From assembly GCF_004361815.1 (NCBI RefSeq), contig NZ_SNWA01000001.1, forward strand, positions 186,001 through 250,000: DNA of 64,000 bases, in the 5' to 3' direction. A program made the position numbers and the translations under genes. A model generated the notes under the pieces. That model saw nothing but the letters and a program-made list of their open reading frames with translations, had not been told where the DNA came from and searched no databases. Shown piece by piece: positions 38,040-47,899 of this stretch. Source of the DNA: Paraburkholderia sp. BL10I2N1. Lineage in GTDB: Bacteria > Pseudomonadota > Gammaproteobacteria > Burkholderiales > Burkholderiaceae. Each line of letters opens with the position of its first letter. The stretch's first letter is position 1.

Positions 38040-39719
38040 TTACGCGTGAGCCGGTTGACGCGATGCGTACACGCGCTCCTTGAACGGTGCGATGCCGATG
38101 CGCTGGTACGTATCGATGAAGCGTTCGCCATCGATGCGGTTTTCCACGAACGTATCGATCACCTTCGACACCACGTCCGGCATCTCTTCCGCCGAGAACG
38201 ACGGGCCGATCACACGGCCAAGCGCCGCGCCGTTCACGCCCGTGCCCTGCTCGCCGCCAAGCGTCACCTGATACCACTCGGAGCCGTCCTTATCGACGCC
38301 AAGCACACCGATGTTGCCGACGTGATGGTGGCCGCACGCGTTGATACAGCCCGAGATGTTCAGCGACACGTCGCCGAGGTCATACACGTAGTCGAGATCG
38401 TTGAAGCGTTCCTGAATCGCCAGCGCAATCGGAATCGACTTCGCATTCGCGAGCGAGCAGAAATCGCCGCCCGGGCACGCGATGATGTCGGTCAGAAGAC
38501 CGATGTTCGGCGTCGCGAAGCCCTGCGCCTTCGCCTCTTCCCACAGCGCGTACAGATCGCGCTTCTTCACGTTCGCGAGAATCAGGTTCTGTTCGTGCGA
38601 CACGCGGATCTCGCCGAGCGAATACCTGTCGGCCCAGTCGGCGACCGCTTCCATCTGCGTATCGGTGGCGTCGCCGGGCGCCACGGTGCGCGACTTGAGC
38701 GAGAGCGTAACCGATGCGTAGCCGGACACCTTGTGCGGCCGCACGTTACGCTCGACCCAGCGCGCGAACCCACGGTTTTCAAGCAGATGGTTTTCGAACG
38801 TCGCGTCGGTGTCCGGCAGCTTGTCGTACTGCGGGGGCGCGAAGTATTGCGACACGCGGTCAACTTCAGCCTGCGTCAGCGTCGAAGGGCCATCCTTCAG
38901 ATGCTGCCACTCTTCCTCGACCTGCTTTGCGAACTTCTCCGGGCTCAACGCCTTCACGAGAATCTTGATGCGGGCCTTGTACATGTTGTCGCGACGGCCG
39001 TAGCGGTTATACACACGCAGCACGGCTTCGCAGTAGGTCAGCAGATGCTGCCACGGCAGGTCTTCACGAATGATCGAGCCGACGATCGGCGTACGGCCCA
39101 GGCCCCCGCCCGCGAGGATGCTGGCAACCAGTTCGCCCTGCGCGTTCTTCTTCAGATAGACGGCGAGATCGTGCACCTGCGCGGCGGCACGGTCTTCTGT
39201 CGAACCCGACACGGCGATCTTGAACTTGCGCGGCAGCCACGCGAATTCCGGATGGAACGTCGACCATTGACGCAGGATTTCGGCCCACGGGCGCGGATCG
39301 ACGACTTCATCGGGTGCCACACCGGCGAACTGGTCGGCCGTGATGTTGCGGATGCAGTTGCCCGACGTCTGGATGCCGTGCATCTGGACGGACGCGAGCT
39401 TCGCGAGAATCTCAGGCGTTTCTTCGAGCTTGATCCAGTTGTACTGGATGTTGGAGCGCGTCGAGAAATGGCCGTAGCCGCGGTCGTGTTCGTGCGCGAT
39501 GCGCGCCAGCATGCGCATCTGGTCGCTGCGCAGGTTGCCGTACGGAATCGCGATGCGGTGCATGTACGCGTGGCGCTGCAGGTACAGGCCGTTCTGCAGG
39601 CGCAACGGACGAAACTCCTCTTCGCTCAATTCGTCCGACAGCCGGCGGCGAACCTGGTCGGCGTACTGCGCGACACGTTCATCGACGATGGTCTGGTCGT
39701 ACTGATCGTATTGGTACAT
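38040..39719 (-). CDS. cysI: Sirohaem-dependent sulfite reductase (CysI-type)
   Basis: A 559-residue nitrite/sulfite reductase that reduces sulfite to sulfide with six electrons. The iron-sulfur/sirohaem ligands are CPGGDFCSLANAKS and NISGCINACGHHHVG. The repeated ferrite-reductase domains are present, and the N-terminus includes ETPEILAKLASVQMHGIQT-type segments. It is the first gene of the operon, divergent from cysB. No flavoprotein subunit (cysJ) is adjacent, so electrons probably come from ferredoxin or an unlinked reductase. Confidence 0.92.
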   Translation of the reverse strand: MYQYDQYDQTIVDERVAQYADQVRRRLSDELSEEEFRPLRLQNGLYLQRHAYMHRIAIPYGNLRSDQMRMLARIAHEHDRGYGHFSTRSNIQYNWIKLEETPEILAKLASVQMHGIQTSGNCIRNITADQFAGVAPDEVVDPRPWAEILRQWSTFHPEFAWLPRKFKIAVSGSTEDRAAAQVHDLAVYLKKNAQGELVASILAGGGLGRTPIVGSIIREDLPWQHLLTYCEAVLRVYNRYGRRDNMYKARIKILVKALSPEKFAKQVEEEWQHLKDGPSTLTQAEVDRVSQYFAPPQYDKLPDTDATFENHLLENRGFARWVERNVRPHKVSGYASVTLSLKSRTVAPGDATDTQMEAVADWADRYSLGEIRVSHEQNLILANVKKRDLYALWEEAKAQGFATPNIGLLTDIIACPGGDFCSLANAKSIPIALAIQERFNDLDYVYDLGDVSLNISGCINACGHHHVGNIGVLGVDKDGSEWYQVTLGGEQGTGVNGAALGRVIGPSFSAEEMPDVVSKVIDTFVENRIDGERFIDTYQRIGIAPFKERVYASRQPAHA

Positions 39720-39966
39720 TCGGGGACCCCAGTTTTTGCGTTACTCGCAGCGTTCCGGCGGCCGGTGATCCGGCGGCCGGCGACCCGGTTATGCCGCGCC
39801 AGGCTATCCGCGTTTGTCAGCGCAAAAGACCGGGCGTTTAGACCGATCTCTCATTTGCTTATGACAAATACAGATATCCATATTGAAAAAGTTGGACAAA
39901 TCGTAATAAACTCGCCTTATATTTCAAACGACTTAAAAATTGTTTTCATATGCTGAGGGGTTATAA
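39720..39966. promoter_or_regulatory. Divergent cysI/cysB control region
   Basis: 247 bases between the sulfate operon and cysB. The 110 bases nearest cysB are strikingly AT-rich (for example CGTAATAAACTCGCC and GACTTAAAAATTGTTTTCAT), in contrast to the GC-rich remainder. This fits CysB-binding sites and promoters, although no exact operator can be drawn. Confidence 0.5.
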
Positions 39967-40908
39967 ATGAACCTGCACCAGTTTCGCTTCGTGCGCGAGG
40001 CGGTCCGGCAGAACTTCAACCTCACGGAAGCCGCCAAGGCACTGTATACAAGCCAGCCAGGCGTCTCGAAGGCGATCATCGAGCTGGAGGACGAACTCGG
40101 CGTGGAAATCTTCACGCGGCACGGCAAACGCGTCCGCTCGCTGACCGAGCCGGGGCGGATCATTCTTCAGTCGGTTGAGCGGATCCTGCAGGAAGTCGAG
40201 AGCCTGAAGCGGGTCGGTAAAGATTACGCGGCCCAGGATCAGGGCAATCTGGTCATCGCCGCCACCCACACGCAGGCGCGCTACTCCCTTCCGGCCGCGA
40301 TCGCCGAATTCAAGAAGCGCTTTCCCAAAGTTCACCTTTCGATCCTGCAAGGCAGCCCGACGCAGGTCGCGGAAATGGTCATCCACGACCAGGCGGACCT
40401 CGCGATCGCCACCGAGGCGATCTCAAACTATAAGGAGCTGGTGTCGCTGCCATGCTTCCAGTGGCATCACGTGGCCGTGATGCAGCCGGATCACCCGCTG
40501 CTGGACCGCAAGCAGCTGTCGCTCGACGATCTGACGCAATACCCGCTGATTACGTACGACAACGCGTTCGCCGGCCGCACCAAGATCAACGAGGCGTTCC
40601 GCCTGCGCGGCCTGCATCCCGATATCGTGCTCGAAGCGATCGACGCCGACGTGATCAAGACCTACGTCGAACTGGGACTCGGGGTCGGCATCATGGCGGA
40701 TATCGCGTTCAACGCCGAGCGCGACCGTCACCTGCGGGCGATGCCGGTCGGCCATCTGTTTGGCAGCAATGTGACGCGCGTCGCGCTGAAACAGGGCGCG
40801 TACCTGCGCAGCTATGTGTACACGCTGGTCGAACTGCTGTCGCCGAGCATGAACCGCCGGCTGATCGAGCAGGCGCTCAAGGGCGAGCATGAGACCTATG
40901 AGCTGTAA
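39967..40908 (+). CDS. cysB: CysB-like LysR regulator of sulfur assimilation
   Basis: A 313-residue LysR-type activator. The N-terminal HTH reads MNLHQFRFVREAVRQNFNLTEAAKALYTSQPGVSKAIIELE, the CysB/Cbl subgroup pattern, and the ligand domain has TTHTQARYSLP-like (here ATHTQARYSLP) and VVAGTA-position segments of that group. It is divergent from the sulfite reductase gene, which supports the CysB role. O-acetylserine sensing is inferred from the family. Confidence 0.93.
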   Translation: MNLHQFRFVREAVRQNFNLTEAAKALYTSQPGVSKAIIELEDELGVEIFTRHGKRVRSLTEPGRIILQSVERILQEVESLKRVGKDYAAQDQGNLVIAATHTQARYSLPAAIAEFKKRFPKVHLSILQGSPTQVAEMVIHDQADLAIATEAISNYKELVSLPCFQWHHVAVMQPDHPLLDRKQLSLDDLTQYPLITYDNAFAGRTKINEAFRLRGLHPDIVLEAIDADVIKTYVELGLGVGIMADIAFNAERDRHLRAMPVGHLFGSNVTRVALKQGAYLRSYVYTLVELLSPSMNRRLIEQALKGEHETYEL

Positions 40909-41008
40909 GCCTGTCCTTAAAACAAGCCTTGAAGCGACCCTTGAAGCACCGTTGATCCCACCGCCGATAAAAATCGCTGTTTCCCTTTCCGCCACGGAGA
41001 CCCAACCG

Positions 41009-42175
41009 ATGAGCTTTACGTCGTACAAAAAGAACCTGCGCCAGGTAGCCGCCGCTGCGGCACTGCTGGTCAGCACGGTCGCGCATGCCGATCTGAAGGT
41101 TGGCATCGATCTGTCGAGCACCGGCCCCGCCGCCGCGATCGGCATTACCAGCAAGAACGCGATGCTGATGTGGCCGAAGACGATTGCCGGCCAGAACGCC
41201 CAGTACATCATTCTCGACGACGGCTCCGATCCGGGCGCCGCCGTGCGCAACATCCGCAAGCTCATCAACGAGGACCACGTTGACGTGATCGTCGGGCCGA
41301 ACATTACGCCGGCCGCGCTGGCCGCGCTCGATCCCGTCGCCGAAAGCCAGACGCCGATGATTACGCTGATCGGCTCGGCGAGCGTCGTCGAACCGCAGGA
41401 AGGCAAGCGCGTGTGGGCGTTCAAGATGGCCCAGACCGACAGCGCAATGGCCGACGTGATGACGCGCCATATGGCAAATCACAACGTGAAGACAGTGGGC
41501 TTCATCGGCTTCGCTGACAGCTACGGCGACAGCTGGCTCAACGAATTCACGAAGTTCGCGGCGCTGCGGCACATTCAGGTGGTCGCGACCGAACGCTTCA
41601 ACCGCACCGACGCGAGCGTCACCGGACAGATCCTCAAGCTGATGGCCGCCAAGCCGGACGCGATCCTGATCGCCGGCGCCGGCACGCCGACCGTGCTGCC
41701 GCAACGCACGCTCGTCGAGCGCGGCTTCAAGGGGCCGATCTATCAGACGCACGGCATTGCCACGCCGGAGTTCATCAAGCTGGGCGGCAAGGATGTCGAG
41801 GGGACGCTGTTTCCGACGCAGCCGGTCGTCGTCGCGCGGACGCTGCCGGCCGATCATCCGGCGAAAAAGGCGGCGCTCGCGTTCGTCAACGCGTATGAAG
41901 CGCAATACGGCGCGAACACCGTCACGCAATTCGCGGGCGACGCGGCCGGCGTGTACCCTCGCCTGCATGACGCCGTGACCCGCGCGCTGAAGACGGCGCA
42001 GCCGGGTACGCCGGCGTTTCGCGCCGCGCTGCGCGATGAACTGGAGCACGCGCATGAGCTGGTGGTGCCGAACGGGGTCGTCAATACGAGCGCGAAGGAT
42101 CACGTCGGGCTCGATCAGCGCGCCAGCGTGATGGGCATCATCAAGGACGGCAAGTTCACCTGGCTGAGCCAGTGA
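41009..42175 (+). CDS. Branched-chain-amino-acid-type periplasmic binding protein
   Basis: A 388-residue exported protein of the LivJ-type (Peripla_BP_6) family. The signal peptide spans residues 1-27 (VAAAAALLVSTVAHA) and the mature start is DLKVGIDLSSTGPAAAIG. The GPNITPAALAALDPVAES segment and the C-terminal half are typical. No permease or ATPase gene follows, so it must work with transporter parts encoded elsewhere. The ATG at 41009 is chosen because it begins the signal peptide. Ligand unknown. Confidence 0.85.
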   Translation: MSFTSYKKNLRQVAAAAALLVSTVAHADLKVGIDLSSTGPAAAIGITSKNAMLMWPKTIAGQNAQYIILDDGSDPGAAVRNIRKLINEDHVDVIVGPNITPAALAALDPVAESQTPMITLIGSASVVEPQEGKRVWAFKMAQTDSAMADVMTRHMANHNVKTVGFIGFADSYGDSWLNEFTKFAALRHIQVVATERFNRTDASVTGQILKLMAAKPDAILIAGAGTPTVLPQRTLVERGFKGPIYQTHGIATPEFIKLGGKDVEGTLFPTQPVVVARTLPADHPAKKAALAFVNAYEAQYGANTVTQFAGDAAGVYPRLHDAVTRALKTAQPGTPAFRAALRDELEHAHELVVPNGVVNTSAKDHVGLDQRASVMGIIKDGKFTWLSQ

Positions 42176-42366
42176 CGCCTGCTGGACGGACCGCCCGGGC
42201 GATCGGCGGCAGGCGGCGACATTGCACCGCCGCTACCGACGCTCGTGGTGACACCGGAGGTTCGTACGATGCCGGACACCTCGGCAGCGTGGGTGAAGCG
42301 CACCGGACTGACGCACCCTGTCCGCGTTACTGATAGAGTGTTTGACTTCACCCTGCATTCACCATC

Positions 42367-42624
42367 ATGCGCACTACCCGAGCCATCCACGCCGTCGAGC
42401 GGCTGAAAACCCGCACCGGTAATCCGCTTTACGCAGCGATCAGCCTGTCCGGTGGGCTCTTCTATCTTGTCGACAAGTCGAGCGGCACCGATAAAAAGGT
42501 CTCCGATCCGCTCACGCTCGACGACTTCGTGAAGTTTGTCGACGCATTCGGCCCGCAAAAACCCCGCAAAGCGAGCAAGCTCGACCTCGCGTTTGAAGAG
42601 CAGATCAAAAGAAGCCGCCGCTGA
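42367..42624 (+). CDS. Small conserved-looking hypothetical protein
   Basis: An 85-residue basic protein (MRTTRAIHAVERLKTRTGN...) with a central segment ISLSGGLFYLVDKSSGTDKK and a Lys/Arg-rich C-terminus. It has no signal peptide or membrane helix. Codon use matches the neighbours and the frame has a clean ATG, so it is probably real. I do not recognise the family. It stands alone between the binding-protein gene and a convergent oxidoreductase-like gene. Confidence 0.6.
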   Translation: MRTTRAIHAVERLKTRTGNPLYAAISLSGGLFYLVDKSSGTDKKVSDPLTLDDFVKFVDAFGPQKPRKASKLDLAFEEQIKRSRR

Positions 42625-42689
42625 GCGTTGCGCTTTGCCGGTGATGTGATTCAGGGGCCTATGCCGGCTGTGCAAGTCCGCGGTGTGAC

Positions 42690-43403
42690 TCAGCGGAGCA
42701 ACCCAGCGGCGCGATGCAGTGCGTCGTTTTCGATGATCGTCACGCCCTGCCCGTCGCCGAGCGCGGCCGATACCAGCGCACGTGCCACTTCGTCGGCGGC
42801 GATCGAGCGCCACTTCAGCGGCAACACCACACCGAACCCACGCGCGATACTCTCCAACCGACGGCTCTCCTGCCGCTCCCCCATCAGGAACGACGGGCGC
42901 ACGATCGTGACGGCCGGATAGCCGAGCTTCAGCAGCCCGTCTTCGACTTCGCCCTTTACGCGGCTGTAGAACGTTCTTGCGTGCGCGCTGGCGCCGATCG
43001 CACTGATGAGCGCATAGCGCGACGCGCCGCGACGGCGCGCCTCTAGTCCAACGCTCAATGGATACTCATGGTCGACCTTGCGGAAGGCCGCCTGGGAACC
43101 CGCCGTCCTGATCGTCGTGCCGAGCGCGCAGATCACGGCATCGACGGCAAAGATCTCGTTGCCATCGGGCAGCGCGTCAAGTCGATCGAAATCGACGACA
43201 TGTTCGATCACGCGGTTCGCATGCCCCGCCCCCGTTATCGCTGCGCCCGAGGCCCGCCGCACGAGCGAACGCACTTCGGCCACGCGTGCGTCGCGCGCGA
43301 GCAGCTTGAGACACGCACTGCCGACCAGCCCCGTGCCGCCAACCAGCAGAACAGTGCGTTTGCGCGATGCGCCCGTAACGGTCGACGACGGTTGGGTAGA
43401 CAT
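42690..43403 (-). CDS. NAD(P)-binding Rossmann-fold protein (atypical SDR)
   Basis: A 237-residue atypical short-chain dehydrogenase-like protein. The nucleotide-binding motif VLLVGGTGLVGSACLKLL is at residues 18-35. ALISAIGASAHARTFYSRVKGEVE holds the S...YxxxK pattern (YSRVK), as in the TIP30/HTATIP2-like group. Substrate unknown; such proteins may be reductases or NADPH sensors. It stands alone, upstream of the sugar operon's end. Confidence 0.85.
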   Translation of the reverse strand: MSTQPSSTVTGASRKRTVLLVGGTGLVGSACLKLLARDARVAEVRSLVRRASGAAITGAGHANRVIEHVVDFDRLDALPDGNEIFAVDAVICALGTTIRTAGSQAAFRKVDHEYPLSVGLEARRRGASRYALISAIGASAHARTFYSRVKGEVEDGLLKLGYPAVTIVRPSFLMGERQESRRLESIARGFGVVLPLKWRSIAADEVARALVSAALGDGQGVTIIENDALHRAAGLLR

Positions 43404-43457
43404 GCCGGAACCCGCGGAGAGATGACGTGCCGCATCTTACCGTGCGTTCGTTACAGG

Positions 43458-44606
43458 TCAGCCGTTCTGCACCTCCTGAAACCCGGCATTGTTCGCGCTG
43501 CTCTTCAGCACGGCATCGATGAACCGCATGCCCGCGACACCGTCGTCGACCGTGGTCAGCAGACGGCTTTCCGGCGGAATCGGACGGCCCGCATCGAGCG
43601 CTTCGATCTGCAACGCGGCATCGCGATACAACTGCGCGAACGCCTCCAGATAGCCTTCCGGATGCCCGGGCGGCACGCGCGTCGCATGCGCGGCGACCGC
43701 GCTTGTCACCCGTGCGCGCGTGAAACGCACAGACGCCCCGCCAAGCGGCGTGAACCACAATTCGTTCGGGTTCTCCTGATCGAACGCGAGGCCCGCCTTC
43801 GTGCCATACACGCGCAGGCGCAGCGCGTTTTCCGCGCCACTCGCGACCTGGCTCGCCCACAGCATGCCGCGCGCGCCGTTGGCGTAGCGCAGCATCGCCT
43901 GCACGTGATCGTCGACACGGCGTCCGGGAACGAAGGTATGCAGTTCCGCCGACAGCGACTCCGGCGTCATACCCGTGACGAACGCCGCGAGGTGATACGC
44001 ATGCGTGCCGATATCGCCGAGGCAGCCGGCAGGGCCCGATTGCGCCGGATCGGTTCGCCACCCCGCCTGCTTGTTCGTGCCCGCCCGCTCGACCGGTTCC
44101 GCGAGCCAGTCCTGCGCATACTCGACCTGCACGACCCGCACTTCGCCGATCTCACCGGATTCCACCAGTTCGCGCGCGTGCCGCACCAGCGGATAACCGG
44201 AATACGTATGCGTCAGTGCAAAGAGCCGCTGCTTCTCCCGCGCGAGCTTCGCGAGCGCCTGGGCTTGCGCCAGCGAAATCGCGAGCGGCTTGTCGCAGAT
44301 CACGTGAATCCCCGCTTCGAGAAATGCCGTCGCCACCGGCGCGTGCAGGTGATTCGGCGTGACGATCGCGACCACGTCGATGCCGTCATCGCGTGCCGCT
44401 TCGACCTTCGCCATCTCGCGCCAGTCCGCGTAGCTGCGCGCGATGCCGAGCTCCGCTGCACTCGCCTTCGCGCGCCCGGCGTCGGACGACAGCGCGCCCG
44501 CGACAAGTTCATACTGGTCGTCGAGACGCGCGGCGATCCGGTGGACCGCGCCGATAAACGCGCCCTGCCCGCCGCCGACCATGCCCAACCGCAATCTTCG
44601 TATCAT
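43458..44606 (-). CDS. Gfo/Idh/MocA family sugar dehydrogenase
   Basis: A 382-residue NAD(P)-dependent oxidoreductase. It starts [19 protein letters not shown], with the GGGxGxxxG binding motif, and has the catalytic-lysine segment [18 protein letters not shown] chose ATG 44606, which has AGGAG just upstream; an in-frame start further up would overlap the preceding gene. It follows the TIM-barrel isomerase by 31 bases, and the two likely oxidise and rearrange the same sugar. This pairing is seen in inositol, keto-glycoside and rare-sugar pathways. Confidence 0.88.
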   Translation of the reverse strand: MIRRLRLGMVGGGQGAFIGAVHRIAARLDDQYELVAGALSSDAGRAKASAAELGIARSYADWREMAKVEAARDDGIDVVAIVTPNHLHAPVATAFLEAGIHVICDKPLAISLAQAQALAKLAREKQRLFALTHTYSGYPLVRHARELVESGEIGEVRVVQVEYAQDWLAEPVERAGTNKQAGWRTDPAQSGPAGCLGDIGTHAYHLAAFVTGMTPESLSAELHTFVPGRRVDDHVQAMLRYANGARGMLWASQVASGAENALRLRVYGTKAGLAFDQENPNELWFTPLGGASVRFTRARVTSAVAAHATRVPPGHPEGYLEAFAQLYRDAALQIEALDAGRPIPPESRLLTTVDDGVAGMRFIDAVLKSSANNAGFQEVQNG

Positions 44607-44637
44607 CGAATGCTCCTGAGGGACGCGGATGGACGCG

Positions 44638-45687
44638 CTACAGACCCAGCACCCGCCGGATCTGCGCCGTATCGACGCCACTGCCCGCGAAATCGTCGAA
44701 GGCCTTCTCCGCCACGCGAATGATGTGCCGCCGGATGAATTCCGCCCCTTCGCGCGCCCCGTCTTCCGGGTGCTTCAACGCGCACTCCCATTCGAGCACC
44801 GCCCAGCCGGGATAGTCGTACTGAGCCATCTTCGAAAAGATCGCGCCAAAGTCGATCTGCCCGTCGCCCAGCGAACGGAAGCGGCCCGGGCGTTCCGTCC
44901 AGCCGCTGTAGCTGCCGTACACGCCGGCCTTGCCCGTCGGCCGGAACTCCGCATCCTTCACATGGAAGACCTTGATACGCTCGTGATAGATATCGATGAA
45001 CCCGAGGTAGTCGAGTTGCTGCAGCACGTAGTGGCTCGGATCGAACAGGATGTTCGCGCGCCTGTGTCCTTTCACGCGATCCAGAAAGCGCTCGAATGTC
45101 ACGCCGTCGTGCAGGTCTTCGCCTGGATGCAGTTCGTAGGCGACATCGACGCCCACTTCGTCGAACGCATCGAGGATCGGCGTCCAGCGGCGTGCGAGTT
45201 CATCGAACGCGGCTTCGACGAGACCCACGGGCCGCTGCGGCCAGGGGTACACGTACGGCCACGCGAGCGCGCCCGAAAACGACACGTGCGTGTCGAGCCC
45301 GAGACGCCGCGAAGCCTGCGCCGCCAGCTTCAGCTGCTGGATCGCCCACGCGGTGCGCGCCTCTGGATTGCCGCGCACATGCGGCGCGGCAAAGCCGTCG
45401 AACAACTGGTCATACGCCGGATGCACGGCAACGAGCTGGCCTTGCAGATGCGACGCCAGTTCGGTGATCTCGACACCCGCGTCGGCGACGACCCCCAGCA
45501 GTTCGTCGCAATACGTCTGGCTCGATGCGGCCTGTTCAAGGTCGATCAAACGTCCGTCGACGGGCACCTGGATGCCCTTGTAGCCGAGACTCGCGGCCCA
45601 CGTGGCCATGTTCCCGAGCGTGTCGAAAGGCGGCTTGTCACCCAGGAACTGGGCCAGGTAGATCGCTGGCCCCTTGATGGTTTTCAT
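44638..45687 (-). CDS. Sugar phosphate isomerase/epimerase family TIM-barrel protein
   Basis: A 349-residue AP-endonuclease-2-type TIM barrel (xylose-isomerase-like). Metal-binding residues are suggested by VAYELHPGEDLHD, NILFDPSHYV, VFHVKDAEF and the final VLEWECALKHPEDGA. Family members isomerise or dehydrate sugars and inosose (IolE, IolI type). It lies between the binding-protein gene and the dehydrogenase in the LacI-controlled operon. The exact reaction cannot be told. Confidence 0.85.
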   Translation of the reverse strand: MKTIKGPAIYLAQFLGDKPPFDTLGNMATWAASLGYKGIQVPVDGRLIDLEQAASSQTYCDELLGVVADAGVEITELASHLQGQLVAVHPAYDQLFDGFAAPHVRGNPEARTAWAIQQLKLAAQASRRLGLDTHVSFSGALAWPYVYPWPQRPVGLVEAAFDELARRWTPILDAFDEVGVDVAYELHPGEDLHDGVTFERFLDRVKGHRRANILFDPSHYVLQQLDYLGFIDIYHERIKVFHVKDAEFRPTGKAGVYGSYSGWTERPGRFRSLGDGQIDFGAIFSKMAQYDYPGWAVLEWECALKHPEDGAREGAEFIRRHIIRVAEKAFDDFAGSGVDTAQIRRVLGL

Positions 45688-45795
45688 CGTTCGGCTCCCC
45701 GGTTAAAGGATGGAGTGCACGCCGCCGGGCGTGCGCGAGCGCCGCTCTTGCGGTCCCAGTCCCGCACCTCGCGCGCAGCAGCAATACGAAGCACA

Positions 45796-46758
45796 TCAGA
45801 ATGGCGATGCAGGGAAGTAATATTCTTTGGCGTTCTCCGACGTAACGAGCACCGAAGGCACGATCGTCGTCGGCGGCAGCTTCTCGCCCTTCAGGCGGGC
45901 TTCGCCCGTCAGCTTGATTGCGTCGTAGATGAACTTGGGCGAATACGTGACATCGGCCTTGATCAGCTTGTCGCCATCCATCACGCGCTTGACCATTTCC
46001 TTCGACCCCGCGCCGCCCAGCACTTCCTTGATGTCGGTGCGCTTCGCCTGGTCGATGGCCTTGAGCACGCCAACCGACATGTCGTCATCGGCGGACCAGA
46101 CCGCGTCGATATGCTTGAAGCGTGTGAGGTAGTCCTGCATCACCTTGAACGCATCGTCGCGGTTCCAGTTCGCGTACTTCGCGTCGAGCACCTTCACGCC
46201 TGGGCATGCCTTCAGGGCGTTCGTGAAGGCCGTATAGCGTTCGTTATCGAGCGTGGTCGGGATACCGCGCAGCGCGACGATGTCGCCCTTGCCATCCAGC
46301 GACTTGCAGAAATATTCTCCGGCGAGCCTGCCGAAGGCGGTGTTGTCACCCGCGACGTAGGCGTCCTGCGCACTCGTGTCGGTCAACCCGCGGTCCACCA
46401 CCGTCACGTAGACGCCCTTCTTGTGCACCTGCGCGACCGGCTGTGTCAGCGAAGCGGATTCATGCGGGAAGATCACGAGCGCATTGATCTTGTTGACGGT
46501 CACCAGATCCTGCAACTGGTTGGCCTGTTCGGGCGCGCTGGCCGATGACTTCAGGATCACCTTCAGATCCGGATGCGCTTTCTCCATGTCCTCCTTCGCC
46601 TTGTTTGCCCACCAGACGATGCCACCGGTGAAGCCGTGATCGGCAGTGGGAATGGCCACGCCCAGCGTGACCTTGTCATCGGCTCTCGCCGCACCCGCTG
46701 TACCCAGCATGCCCAACGCCAGCACGCCGGCACTGATCGCCCGAATGACCTGCTTCAT
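45796..46758 (-). CDS. Sugar ABC transporter periplasmic binding protein (RbsB-type)
   Basis: A 320-residue class B (Peripla_BP_4) binding protein. It has a signal peptide (residues 1-26, ending AARA) and mature start [20 protein letters not shown], then [34 protein letters not shown] and [15 protein letters not shown]. The ATG at 46758 has AGGAG eight bases upstream. It is the substrate-capturing part of the adjacent permease and ATPase. Ligand probably a monosaccharide or polyol. Confidence 0.9.
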   Translation of the reverse strand: MKQVIRAISAGVLALGMLGTAGAARADDKVTLGVAIPTADHGFTGGIVWWANKAKEDMEKAHPDLKVILKSSASAPEQANQLQDLVTVNKINALVIFPHESASLTQPVAQVHKKGVYVTVVDRGLTDTSAQDAYVAGDNTAFGRLAGEYFCKSLDGKGDIVALRGIPTTLDNERYTAFTNALKACPGVKVLDAKYANWNRDDAFKVMQDYLTRFKHIDAVWSADDDMSVGVLKAIDQAKRTDIKEVLGGAGSKEMVKRVMDGDKLIKADVTYSPKFIYDAIKLTGEARLKGEKLPPTTIVPSVLVTSENAKEYYFPASPF

Positions 46759-46885
46759 GGTTGTGTCTCCTGTCATGGGGCGCATGGCGCCCGGTTTTTG
46801 GGTTTCCGGCGCTGACGCCGGGCACAGCGGTTACCGCTTGCTTCGGTTTCGAAAACGACTGCCTGCCTGATCGCCTGACGCAGGT

Positions 46886-47899
46886 TCAACGCCGCCCGCG
46901 CTGCAGGAACGCGACGATGATGATCACGACGCCCTGCACCGCTGCGTTCAGGTACACACTGATGATGCTGGTGAGATTGAGAATGTTCGCGATGACCGAC
47001 AGCAGTACCGCGCCGATCACCGTGCCGACCACGCGCCCTTCGCCGCCCTTCAGCGCCGTGCCGCCGACCACCACCGACGCGATCGCTTCCAGCTCCCACA
47101 GGAGCCCGGTCGTGGGCGTAGCAGACCCAAGGCGCGGCACGTAAAGCACCGTCGCGACGCCCACGCAGATACCGAGCAGCATGTACGTGACGATCTTCAC
47201 GCGATCGACGCGAATCGCCGCATAGCGCGCGACCTGCTCGTTGGAGCCGATCGCCTGCACGTGCCGGCCAAAGGCGGTGCGATTGAGAATGAGCGCGCCG
47301 CCGGCCGCGACAATCAGGAACACCCAGATCGGTATCGGCACGCCAAACACGCTGGCGTAGTAAACCGGCCCGTACAGATCGGACAGCGCGTTGTCGAGCG
47401 TGAGTGCGCCGCCGTCGGCGAGCCACGTCAGCACGGCGCGGAAAATGCCCAGCGTGCCGAGCGTCACGATAAACGGCTCGATGCGGCCTTTCGTGATCAA
47501 TAGCCCATGCGCGATGCCGAACACGCCGCCGAGCACCAGTGCGAGCACGATGCCGATGAGCACGATCGACAGCGGCGCGAACGTATGGCTGCCGATGCCG
47601 TTCGCCAGCGCGTTCATCGTGTAGATCATGCTGCCCGCGATCAGCGCGGCCATCGATCCCACCGACAGGTCGATGCCACCCGAGATGATCACGAAGGTCA
47701 TGCCCACCGCGATGATGCCGATGAACGACGTGCGCGTGAGCACGTTCATGAGGTTGTCGAAGGTCGCGAAGTCGTGATTCAGCAACTGCCCCGCGACGCA
47801 CAGCACGATCAGGCCGAGTAGCGGACCGAGCCCGTACAGCCGGCGTGCGAGGCGCATCGCACGGCCCGGTTGCGTGGGTTCAGTGTGTGCCGGTTGCAT
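46886..47899 (-). CDS. Sugar ABC transporter permease (RbsC-type)
   Basis: A 337-residue inner-membrane permease with eight to ten helices. The family markers are [26 protein letters not shown] near residue 60 and [25 protein letters not shown] near residue 275. It overlaps the ATPase gene by 20 bases and is followed by the binding-protein gene. Confidence 0.92.
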   Translation of the reverse strand: MQPAHTEPTQPGRAMRLARRLYGLGPLLGLIVLCVAGQLLNHDFATFDNLMNVLTRTSFIGIIAVGMTFVIISGGIDLSVGSMAALIAGSMIYTMNALANGIGSHTFAPLSIVLIGIVLALVLGGVFGIAHGLLITKGRIEPFIVTLGTLGIFRAVLTWLADGGALTLDNALSDLYGPVYYASVFGVPIPIWVFLIVAAGGALILNRTAFGRHVQAIGSNEQVARYAAIRVDRVKIVTYMLLGICVGVATVLYVPRLGSATPTTGLLWELEAIASVVVGGTALKGGEGRVVGTVIGAVLLSVIANILNLTSIISVYLNAAVQGVVIIIVAFLQRGRR

